A stretch of DNA of 35,419 nucleotides from a virus, in IMG/VR virus record IMGVR_UViG_3300037963_005162, positions 1 to 35,419 of that record; one strand, written 5' to 3'. The notes beneath the pieces were generated by a model, which was not told where the DNA came from, did not search any database, and saw only the letters and a program-made list of their open reading frames with translations. Position numbers and translations under genes: made by a program. Shown one piece after another: positions 1 through 10,400 of the stretch (position 1 is the first letter of the stretch; every line of letters starts with the position of its first letter).

Positions 1-483
1 CCTTACTCTGACTACTGGACTCCAATGATCCTGTTGGGTTGGCACTACGGCATGAGGCTAGGGGATACTGCTTGTTTCCAGCGGCCTTGGGTTAACAACA
101 AGACCAAGCAGATTAAGTTTATCCCTGCTAAAAGAAAGAAGAAGGAGATCATCCTTCCTCTTGTGCCAGATGTTGACCTAGCATTATCAAAGGTTCCCCA
201 TGAAGATGATACGTACTACTTCCCTTTAGCACGTGACCGATATTATTTTCGCGGTACTTTGTCTAACCAGTTCAAGAAGATTGTGAAAGACGCAGGACTG
301 GATCACTCCTTGACGTTCCACTGTCTGCGTCATGGTGCTGCCACACGTATGTTAAAGCAGGGGGTCAGAACAACTACCATAACTGAGATCATTGGATGGG
401 AAAGCCCTGCTATGCTTCAGAGATATATAGACAGGGACGAGGAAGATATATCCAAAGCACTGGAGGGAAGCATAACTGTATGA
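1..483 (+). CDS. int: Tyrosine-type phage integrase, C-terminal catalytic part (5' end cut by window edge)
   Basis: Site-specific recombinase of the tyrosine integrase family, which would insert and excise the phage genome at an att site. The frame is open back to base 1, so the N-terminal arm-binding and core-binding domains lie outside the window; the ATG at 25 is internal. Counting from that ATG, the catalytic set is visible: Arg11 in GMRLGD, the box H99-x-x-R102-H103 in HCLRHGAATRML, Trp125 in IIGWES (the position that is His or Trp in the family), and the nucleophile Tyr134 in LQRYIDRD. The lysine-rich hairpin around residues 36-41 fits the beta2-beta3 Lys region. The stop overlaps the start of a micro-ORF (ATGA at 480-483). 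The family call is firm. The insertion site is not visible here. Confidence 0.93.
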   Translation, partial: PYSDYWTPMILLGWHYGMRLGDTACFQRPWVNNKTKQIKFIPAKRKKKEIILPLVPDVDLALSKVPHEDDTYYFPLARDRYYFRGTLSNQFKKIVKDAGLDHSLTFHCLRHGAATRMLKQGVRTTTITEIIGWESPAMLQRYIDRDEEDISKALEGSITV

Positions 484-560
484 ACGAACACGTGCTGATT
501 AGCATAGTGATATTCTTTATCCTGCTATCAGCAGTAACTCATTTCACTGACAGACAATGA
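480..560 (+). CDS. 26-residue single-span membrane micro-protein, translationally coupled on both sides
   Basis: Short reading frame of 26 codons whose ATG overlaps the integrase stop (ATGA at 480-483) and whose TGA overlaps the next ATG (AATGA at 556-560). The peptide begins MNEHVLISIVIFF and ends THFTDRQ. Residues 5-20 are almost all Ile, Val, Leu, Phe, Ser or Ala, so it should form one transmembrane helix with short polar ends. A GGAGG lies at 462-466, 13 nt before the ATG, which is rather far for a Shine-Dalgarno. The 4-nt and 3-nt overlaps at both ends are the main evidence that it is translated. It could still be a chance frame that only serves to couple the flanking genes. The function is unknown. 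Confidence 0.5.
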   Translation: MNEHVLISIVIFFILLSAVTHFTDRQ

Positions 561-1357
561 CAGAGAGACAAATTGAGAAGTGGATGCTTGATGACAAGTA
601 TCTCAATGAAGAGAACGACAGCTATGTGTACTTCATACTTCATGGATATGATGGATACATGGACGCAATAGAAAACCCGGACAATAAGAATTACAAATTG
701 CAATGGGATGAAAAGTCTTACGTTAAAGTGGGCATATCCAAAGACCCGCAGAAGCGCATCAGTGGCATCCAGATGAGCAACCCCATCAAATTAACCTGTC
801 TAGGTTACATCCCCGCCAATGAGGACATAGAGAAAAAGATTCACCGCTGCTTAAAGAAGCATCACGTTAGAGGTGAGTGGTTCAAGTACAACGGATCAGT
901 GCATGAATACATAGACTCGTTATATCTTTTGGATTACAAGGGTCAGCCGCAGCCAAGTTACTATGACAAGAAGTATCCCAGTTCCTGCTTCTTTGCAAAC
1001 AACGGGGCAAGGGTTCGCCTTGTTGACTCTTCTTACTATGAAGCGGACAAGGACATACCTAATATGATGCGCTTATTGTTTGGAGATTGCGTTCAACACA
1101 CTGTGGCAAGGAAGGCTCACATTGATGACTTTAATGACATCATTGATGCGGGGGAATCTTACTGGAAGACAGGACTTGACTATAACTATCCAAGGAAGTT
1201 TTCAGAAAGAACAATCAGAAAAGTTATGATGCACTTTGGGATGGAGAAGATATGCAAGAACGCATTAGAAAGCCAAAGGGCTGCTGATGCGGAGATCGCC
1301 AAGAAAGCTACTGATGCTATGGAAAAGCACATGGAGCCTTTATTTAAAAATAACTAG
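557..1357 (+). CDS. T5orf172 / MUG113-type protein (GIY-YIG nuclease-like N-terminal domain)
   Basis: A 266-residue protein. Residues about 21-110 match the T5orf172/MUG113 pattern: YVYFI at 23-27, then YVKVGISKDPQKRISGIQ at 55-72 with the conserved Gly59 and Arg67, and RGEWFKY near 105-111. This family belongs to the GIY-YIG fold. Members occur in phages and mobile elements, often fused to DNA-binding domains, and are thought to act on nucleic acid, but no activity can be proved here. Residues 110-266 are not recognised; the end is helical and rich in Ala, Lys and Glu. The gene has no clear Shine-Dalgarno and starts inside the stop of the micro-ORF, so it probably shares a transcript with the integrase. 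It could be a regulator or homing-type nuclease rather than an integration factor. Confidence 0.75.
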   Translation: MTERQIEKWMLDDKYLNEENDSYVYFILHGYDGYMDAIENPDNKNYKLQWDEKSYVKVGISKDPQKRISGIQMSNPIKLTCLGYIPANEDIEKKIHRCLKKHHVRGEWFKYNGSVHEYIDSLYLLDYKGQPQPSYYDKKYPSSCFFANNGARVRLVDSSYYEADKDIPNMMRLLFGDCVQHTVARKAHIDDFNDIIDAGESYWKTGLDYNYPRKFSERTIRKVMMHFGMEKICKNALESQRAADAEIAKKATDAMEKHMEPLFKNN

Positions 1358-1467
1358 GTTAGGAACGTGGGTGCAGAGATGTTTGTCTTTCTCCTCTGAT
1401 CATCTTGGAAATTCCTTAAAGGGTACGCACGGGTTACTACCTCCCCAAAGCCTCTGCCCTTGCCTAG

Positions 1468-4400
1468 TTAGATGTTAGGTTGAGGCATACCTAATCGCGT
1501 TGGACTTTTCTTTATCCGCTCCCTGCTTCCGGGGCGTTGCGGGTTTTGCATCCTAAAGTAAGGCAGAGTATCTTCTTCTGCCTCCCAGATTCCATCTCTA
1601 TCAATTCCAAAATCTATGTAAAATTGATTGAAGGTATCTAAAGTCTTCATGGTTTTATCAAACCAATCTTTATCTTTAGCTTTCATTACGCTCATCTCTT
1701 CTATGAACTGACTTCTTGTCGGGATAGTCCCCGGAGCAAGAGCGTAATGCAGTGGCGTCTTCAACCTAAGATGGGAGTTTAACTTCCTCTCGGCCTCAAG
1801 GTTAGACAACTTAGGGTCTTCTTCCTTTAAGCTGTTTAGCATCACGATCCTTAACCTAGTCGCCTCTTCCACATCCCCCCTACCAAGTGCTGATTGGAAC
1901 AGCCTTACGTCATTTGTTAGGACATTAATGTTTGCAACTGATGACGCAATAGTCTGGCCTTTAAAATGTTTCACATCAGATGGCTTATAGAAATTACGTA
2001 TAGCGTTAGACGCATTGGTGAAGCCCAACCATCCTTGTCCGTACTCAGTGAACTGATCCTTGATGCCTACAACCATTGGACTCATTCCGCGAGCCAAACT
2101 ATTAAGCCCATACGTAGGGTCTTTTGTTTCGGCAGTCTCAGCTAAATACTTAACAACAACACCAGCCTTTGATGCAAACAAACTGCCGGGGTGCATCATT
2201 CCTCTTGAAGGTGCTTCGTCAACAAGAGACTCCAGCCATGCGCCTACCATTGGGACTGAACTCAATGATAGACCAAGGAAAGCACGTGCTGAATCGGCAG
2301 GGTCTTTCTTGTCATAAGGCATTCCTTTCTTCGGCTCTCTGCCCAAGAAAGTTCGCATGAACCAATTGATCATCACCATAGCTAGAATTCCAGCCGGGAT
2401 GGAAGAAGCCATTAGGCCAAGCATCCATATCATACTGGCAAAAGACTGCTGTGCTTTATCACTGGCAGTTCCCTTCCTGCTCCTGCCTAAAGTTACGTTT
2501 GCTAGATTCTGAATTGCGTTACTTCCCCAACCCAACAACGCCATAAGCATTTGATTTGTTTTGGTAAGCCTTGCCCATGTTGGCCTATTACTTGGGGTTG
2601 CTGAGTTAGACTGAGTAACCCATCCCTCCGCAATACTGTTTCTTTGTAGATCAGTTAAGAACTGAGTTTCTTCTCCGCTTTCTAAGTCTTGAAAGAACTT
2701 CTTAGCTTCCTTCTGGAAGTTTGTAACTCCCCCTCTAGCCATCATACCTAAAGCGTTATTAAATGAAGCCTTGTTGGCTCTCATAATATACAAGTACCTA
2801 CCCAATAACTCTTCTTCAGATATGTCTTCTGTTAAACTGTCCCCGTAAATCTTCCTTCTGTTGTAGGACAGCCTAAGCATCCTCTCTATATTCCTTACAA
2901 ACTCTATGCCTGCATTCCAAAGCTGCACGTTACCGCTGATATCTCCCATACGGGGGAACACCGGCCTGCCAGCCAAAGCAAGTGCGGCCTCGGCCTGCCC
3001 AAAGCCAGACTGAATTGACCTCCCCAGAAGCTGAATAAATTCACTGTCAGTTTTGTAGGAGTTGATCCCGTTCCCTCCACTCATTAAGTCCCCGTAAAAA
3101 GCCTGCTCTGTTTCAATTGGAGTTACTGGCATATCAAGCCCGCGCTCTTTAAGTAAGCGGGCCTCATGCAAGCGCAGTGGCATATTCTGAAAAAACTCTT
3201 CTGCTGCTGGCGCAAGAAAGCCAGTAATTGGAGCGGTCGCTTTATGTAAACCTCTCGCCTTTATGAAAGCATCTATCATTCCGGGGAGTGATTTAAAAAT
3301 AAGCGCAGGCTTATCCCAGCTAAACTTCGGAGCAAAAACTTTCTTGCCAGCTTCTGTTCTAGTTAGCTGAGTTTCCAGCCCGGTGGTGTATCTGATAGCA
3401 GATGCTCCAGTAGATACCCCCATCTTGCCAATAGATGTCGGCCACCTAAGAAGCAACCCCTTCAAGAAAGAAGCAGCCCCTGTTTGCCCTTGTGCAGCGG
3501 CAAGATTGGAGCCGCCTATCACACTGGCATCAGTGCTGTTTTTAATTAAAGTACTGGCAGCTAACAAGGTTGACCCAATCACTGCTGATTGAGCGCGATG
3601 AAATCCTCCCGGCATTATATCTTCTTTTGAGCCAGCACTTCCGGGGGAATAAGCTGTAGCGTAGGTCTCCGCAATATCTCCAAGCCTCCTCTTCCAGAAA
3701 TAAAGCTCATCTATTGTCGGGATATAAGTCGTTCCTGTTGAAGCTTCAAGCTTGAACTCTTTCCTTAGTCTCTTCTCTAAAGCGGGAGAGTTTTTCGGGA
3801 AGCCTTCCTTAATAAGTTCCCTCCTCCTTTTAATAATATTATTCTCTAAAGTTTCATACTCTCTCTGTATGCTTTGAATTGAAAGCATTACATTTTCAAG
3901 AGGCTTACTGCTGCCCATTAAAGCAAACTTCTTCAAGTCTGATTCATTCCTAAAGCCATACTGGTAAAAATAGTACGGGCCTAAAGCATTTGAACGCGCC
4001 TTAACAAACGGCCCCTCTGCCTCAAGGTCTGTATACACAGCCGTGCGCTTTGTGTTTTCAGATGGAAGTATTATCCTCTCCAGAGAATTAAGAATGTCCT
4101 TATACTCTGACAGTATAAGCTGTTTTATTTCTGCTCTACCCTTGCCAGTTTCTGATTGCAGAAAATCAACCACATCGTCTGCGCTTACAGAGTCTAAGCT
4201 GCCATCCCCAATAGCCGCAGCAAGTTTTGAGTAAGCTTCTTCTAGTTCGCTTGGCCTCTTAATAAACTCTGGGTTCCTGTCTACTATAAAAGATAGCAGT
4301 GCCTCTTCATGCCCTGTGAATAAGTCGCTAAAGTCTTTCGGCCCAAGCTCTCCATTTGGTGTTGCGTTTCTTAACGTGCGGTAATTGGAGAGGAATGTCT

Positions 4401-7400
4401 TTGCTCTCTCGCTGAAGACGCGAGGAAGGAATGTCTTACCTTTTGCTAAAGGAAGTCTGACAATCGGGGCTGCCCCTTTCTTCCTGTCTACAATGTATGT
4501 AGGAGTAACAGACTTATCTAGGTCTGCAATGTTTTGATTAAGCGCATAAGCTTCATCTGTGATCTGCCCTTCAAAGTTTAACAAGGCCATGTCGGCTTCA
4601 GTGACTTGCTCGCCTGACATTAAGAAATCGCCTTCCTCTAAGTTCCTCCCCCCTTCTTGATGAGATGCCCTTAGCTCGTTCCCTACAGACAACTCCCACT
4701 GCCTATAGGTTTCATCTCTATCTATAGTGTTAAAGTTAGTATCATAGCCATGACTCTTGGCTGCTGCTTTCATCTTGTTCTTCCAAGCGTCTCCGTAAGT
4801 AGCGGCCCAAGCCGCCATTCTCTGGTAGTACAAGTTGTGCTTTCTTACCAATTGTTTAGTGACCTCAACAGACCTACCCGGAATATTGTTGAGGGTTTGC
4901 TCTAGAACAGAAAAAGTCCACCTGACAGGCAGCGCACGAACATTTTGTTTCGGGTGCATGACAAGCTCGGACATATAAATATTTTCAAGACTGTTCTGCC
5001 AAGCTTGATAGTAATCAAAGTACTCATGCTCGGCTCCATTAGTTATCAGCCAATCTGTAATTGCATCATAAGCCTCGCGCATTCTCGCGAGGTTCTCGTC
5101 TCCTTTTTTATCTGAGAGTATCTCAACAACTACAACCTTAGCTTTGTTCGTCCCTCTTTGTGGAACAGGAATAATAAGAGTATTGTTTTGGTAGTTGTCT
5201 GGCATTACCCCATCCAGAAACACTTCCTCTTCCACTCCTTCTTTGCCTTCTTTTATTCTGAAGACAGGAGTCTCTATTGCCTTAGCATCTTTATTTAAAG
5301 TTGCTAGGTATGCCTTTAACTCTGGATCATTTAGGAATCTATCTGCTATCTGCCTTGCCTCGTTGTAAGCTTGCAGCCTGTTGAACAAAGTGTTCAGCGG
5401 CTCATACTGCTTCTGAAAAATAAGACGTTGCCTTTCAGATTTCTTAGCGTAATTCGTAACGCGCTTGGTTGCAGCAGCAATAGCTTTAGCCTTTACTTCT
5501 GGGTCAGTATCTTCTAGCCCACGGATCAAGTCATCAGCAAACTTCTGAATACCGTCTTGCTCAAGGTCTCCATCTTCTGAGAAGACCAACGCCAGTGCGT
5601 TTTCTTTTAGTGACTTATTGGTAGCCAAGATACCAGCAGCAAGCTGCCACTTCTTGTATGTCTTGGTTCCCGGTTCAGCTAATGCAGGAGCATTGGGGTT
5701 CAGTGTTCTCTCTTTACTGTACACCTCAAGAATCCTGTCTGCCTGAGCGGCTACATCTGCCGCCGTTGCGTTAGGATTTACTTCTAATATCTCTGACCCT
5801 AAAGCCGCCTTTGAAACTACACGCGCAATCTCTTTTGCTTTGCCTCTGATGTTTGCAACGTCACGCTGATTCTCCAGAAGCGTCTCTTCATTCCCTGCAA
5901 TGTTAAGCAATACGTTTGCAGCCCTAACATCTGTTGACTCTGACGCTACAGCTATAGCTGCAATCCTGAATTGACGCTCAAGTTCCCTGAAGATTGCTAC
6001 TTCTTTTGCCTCCTTCTGGAGCGCGTCGTCTGCTTTGCTGATTATTTTTTTAACACGCTCTGAACGTAACTCCTTGGCAAGGTTTTGGTAGTTTGTTTCT
6101 ACCCACCTCATCCTTGATTGCAGTGTTTTAAGGAATGTTAAACTTGTATCAGCTAAGACCTTTGCCAACTCTGGCCTACCGTCTTCAATGAACTTCTGCT
6201 TCTGCGCTTCATACTCCTTCGGAAGAATAGAATCAGCAGCAACAGCACCAACACTATCCACAATGTTCTTTTTAATTAGTTTGCTTACTTGCTTAGTGGG
6301 AGTCTTGCCAGCAAGTATCCTATTTAATATGGAACTGACAGTTGTAGTTGCTGCCGCCGCCTGTCCTTTTAGTAAGTCTGCGCTTTCCCCTCTGCCTGCC
6401 TTCTCCAGTGTGGATAAATCTGTCGTGAGTTTCTTTGCGCTGGATATGTATATACTCCCAGCGTCCATTGCACTTCGCGTTAAAAGTCCTCCCGGCTTTG
6501 CCGCCCTGTTAAAGTCCAGCCCTTTGCCAGTCTTCAACATCTTCTCCACCTCACTAAAGAACCTCCTCTTTTCTCTTCGCGCAGCTACTGACTCAACACG
6601 TATCAGACTGTTGTCCAGTAACGCGCTGACAATATCCAAGGCAATCTCTACGCCTCTCTTAAACGCCCCTTCTGTAGACTGCTTAACCAGATTGCGGGCA
6701 TAGAACTCATCGGGGTTAATGATCCCATATAAATCTTGATCAATCCGGTCAAGTATATCCGTCTGTTCCTGAGAGATGGAGCCAGATATTACACTGTCAG
6801 GGTCGGTAGAAAACTCACCAGTGTTAGAGATGGCTGACTTGATCTGATTGTTATCAAATACAGCTAGGTTATCTCTGCCCATTTCATTGATGTAATAACC
6901 ATCAAACCCTGCGTACTTAATGTGTCTGGTAAACTTCTCTACTTCACTCCAGTGCTTGTACTCTAGCTCGCTAACAGCTTGCTTGACCTTATTGAGATAT
7001 AAATCTTCATTTATTGTTCCTCTTTGAATCTGTGAGAGATTGCCTACTGTTTCCACGGAGAAGCCGTTACTTAGTCTTTCAAGTGCAGCGTTTATCTTTG
7101 CGCTTTCCTCGGCAAAGGTTTCCAACTCCATGTCTATTTCTTCTTGCGTATAGCCAAATGATTCAAGTTCTGCAACGTCAGGTTCTCGTTGGTGGTTTAA
7201 AGAATCTGCTATTTTTGTATTAAAGCTCCATGCCTTTTCCATGTCTAGCTGATCTTGAAGGTACGCAGCGTCAGCAGCAGCATCAGCAACTGCCTGCTCT
7301 AAACGGAGCCGGTGTTCTGGGTTAGAGCCATCAAAAGGATTCTCTGCCCTTATGTACACTGGGTATATAGTTAAGTCAGTTCCGTGGCCTTTGAAGTATG

Positions 7401-10400
7401 CAGCATCATTGTTCACCAGCTTATTATCAGATAGCAATAAGCTAGACATTTTATTGTAAGGCTCAGTACCCGGCTCTACGTTTCCTAAGTAGAGTTGCCC
7501 AAACACTGGGTCGGGAGAGAAGAAGTGACCTATTCTTTTATCATTGTTCTGAACAACCTCTGCTTGAACATAATCTGGGAGAGGGTCTGATTTACTAAGC
7601 CCAAGCTCCGCTCTCTTCCTATCAATAAATCCACTAAGCTCATCAAACCTATCTATCTGTCCATCAAATGTTGTGGCGTGAAAGAATATCAATGGCTTGC
7701 CGTCAGCAGTTTTAACGACAGAGTCCCCAAACCATTCCGCAAACTCAGGAGTATTAACTTGCGGCTTGTCTATAAGCTGCAAAGCCTTAGCGTCAAAGCC
7801 TTCTCCTTGCTCCCAGTTGCCCGGATTGAACGCAGCAATTGATCCAGCTATTTCAGATTCAATCTTAGGTTCCTTGGCAATGATGATATCGCCACGGCGT
7901 TGCACGTTTCCAAATCTGTTCTCAATCTCTGGCAGATAATCAGCCGCCTTCCTGTTCTCCTGCCAGTTGTCTGGTTTTGTCTTAGGCGAAGCCCCCTCCC
8001 CTGTCCTGTTCCCTTCAAAGATTTTAAAGTAAACAGTACCTCCGGGCTTAACTGCATTAGCTGCCTGAGCTATAACCAACTGACGGACACGCGCTTCTTT
8101 AATCACATTAAGCACGTTGTTTACGGTAGCAGTATCGGCTTGCCCGTTGGCAATCCTAGCTACTACTTGATTGTTATGCTCTATAGTCCTATTGAAAGGA
8201 TCATAAATTAAATTCTCAACGCCCAGTGATTTTAAGTATTCAGTAGCGTTGTCAAACCTACCGCCCCCTATGTCTGCGTTTATCCCACCGGGAACAAACT
8301 CAACAAAGTTAGATGTGAAGGTGGTAGGCATCCTGCCTTGGTTAATTGAGGTGTCAGCAGAAGAGATATCTTGGGCAGGGTAGCTCCATAAGTTAAGCCC
8401 CTCTCCTATTGATCCCGCTATACTGTCATAGTATAAGGGGGTATCACTAGGTACTTCAGAAAGGATGATCCCGTTCTTTGCTGCTGCATTAGTTCTGATT
8501 CTTGCATAGTTTGCAGAACTTAATTCCCCTGCGCTCTTCTTGGCCTCATCTAAAATGTCCAGTTCCGTTTGAAGTATGAGCCTTTCTGTTCCGGTGGCTT
8601 TCTTAATAGCCTTCTTAATCCTCTTCTCTTCCTTTTCAAAAGCTTTAAGCTGTAGGCTCTTCACCCTTTTTCTGTACTGCTCAGGTAAAAGCTTTGCCGT
8701 GAAGTGGGCAATCTCTTCGGCAACAACTTCCGGGTTCGCGCTGTTTGCAATCTTGGCTGCGTTAGTTAAAGCGTTGAACGTACCATCAAACGTGACAGTC
8801 TCATTGCCATCTATATCTACACCTCCAGTAATCTCAAGCGTCAGAAGTGCTAGGGTTTTCTGGTCTAAGACTTCAATGAACTTGTTGAAGACTCTTCTCT
8901 GCTCTTCAGTTAATCCATTGTCTGTCCTGTTAACCAACTCTTTTATTTGTGCCGCTCCCTTTGCTTTAGGCAAATCGGGAATAGTACTAGTTGCACCTCT
9001 TTTTTTCTGTGAGGCTATGCTGCCAGCTAGTTCTTGTTTAATTAGAGGTAGGTTCTCATAGAAAGTTTGCGGGTCTTTATGTACTTGCTCTGCAAACTTA
9101 CGGGCCTTGACCTTATCTTGTTCGGTCATGGTCTCCGGGTTTAAGTTCAAAGAGTCAAGGCGTCTTAAAATCTGAATGCCCTGTTTGCTTTTCTGTTCAT
9201 CTGAACTATTGGCAAGCCCCTCAATCTTGTCGGCTTGTTCCTTTACAAAGGCATCAGCCTCCCTGTCTTCAAGTGTTCTTTGGCGTTGTGCGCCTTGCGC
9301 TGCGTCTATGGATTCCTCCACTTGCGCTTCAATAGCTTCAGATTCTCTTTGCTGCTGTGCCGCTGCTTGGTCTACCTCAAAATCTTCTGGGGCGAACTCA
9401 TCTAAAGCCTCTGCTTGTGTTTGTTGCGTGGTTGGTTGGAGCCTGCCAGTGCCGCCAGCCTGCCTAGCCTCATCAAACTCAAACAGGCCAGCCTTATTTG
9501 CTTCAGCCTTCTCTCCTGCTGTTTGAAGCAAAGATATAAGTGCTACAGTCCTGCGCTCTTTCAACCCCTTACCTTTGGCTTTAGATTTAAGGGACAGTGC
9601 TAGGTTCTGCTCATCCTTTAAAGACCCAGCAGTGGATTCATCTGTGGGGGTAGTTGTTTGCCGGGGGTCTCCTACTATACGCCTATAAACTGAAGGCTCA
9701 GAGGAGTTGCTTATAGCCTTGAGTAAATGCCTGCCTAATGTACTAGGATCAGCAACTGTTCCTGCATATACATCCGTACCTTTAGCCCCCTTAACTCCTG
9801 CTGCGTTAATTAACGCCCGCATCTGGCCAAGAGTAACTGTATTGCTTTCAACAAGCGGCTTTAGGATGCTCTTAATGTTCTTGTTTTTGATTGCATCAAC
9901 TACTTTCAACGCAATCTCTTGTTGAGGGACTACATCTGTCTTAGCTTTATCAGTCCTCTTACTAGTGTCTGACTTTGTTACCTTCCATACTCTGCCGTCC
10001 TCTTTGTTCTGGTCGTTAGCTATGAAATCTTGAGTGGTTATGTTCTTAGGAATCCGTGCGCCAACAACCCTCTTCTTTGAATCAAGTATGGTTTCAATTG
10101 CGCTATCATCTTGTATCGTAAACTCCTCATTGAACTTGGGTTTGCCTGTTGAAGAAACTCCTTGGTAGTAACCGATCCCCCAACTCTTTGTGTTCTTGTT
10201 GTATTTAAGAACAGCTTGCTGTGGGTTTTCCGGGCGAAGCGTGTACTCTAGTTCTACCTCTATGGGAGCGTCTTTAACTTGATCGTCTTTGACCCAGTTA
10301 AATTTTTTACCAACCTTTCTTTTAACTGTGTTAGCTATTACGTAATCAGTTTCTGGTTGTGGTGGTAATGTAGGGGTTGGTACTTCTTGCTCCTCGGTGA

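Noticed and set aside
1358-1467. attP site or terminator in the 110-bp gap between the convergent T5orf172 and giant genes
   Set aside because: I found no tRNA-like T-loop sequence, no long repeat and no hairpin with a T tract that would support either.
6188-6703. A 171-codon open frame on the plus strand inside the giant gene, and similar ones (8576-9061, 29876-30271, 30323-30700)
   Set aside because: They are antisense to long, clearly coding minus-strand genes, have low-complexity Ser/Leu/Ala translations and no start signals, so they are shadows.
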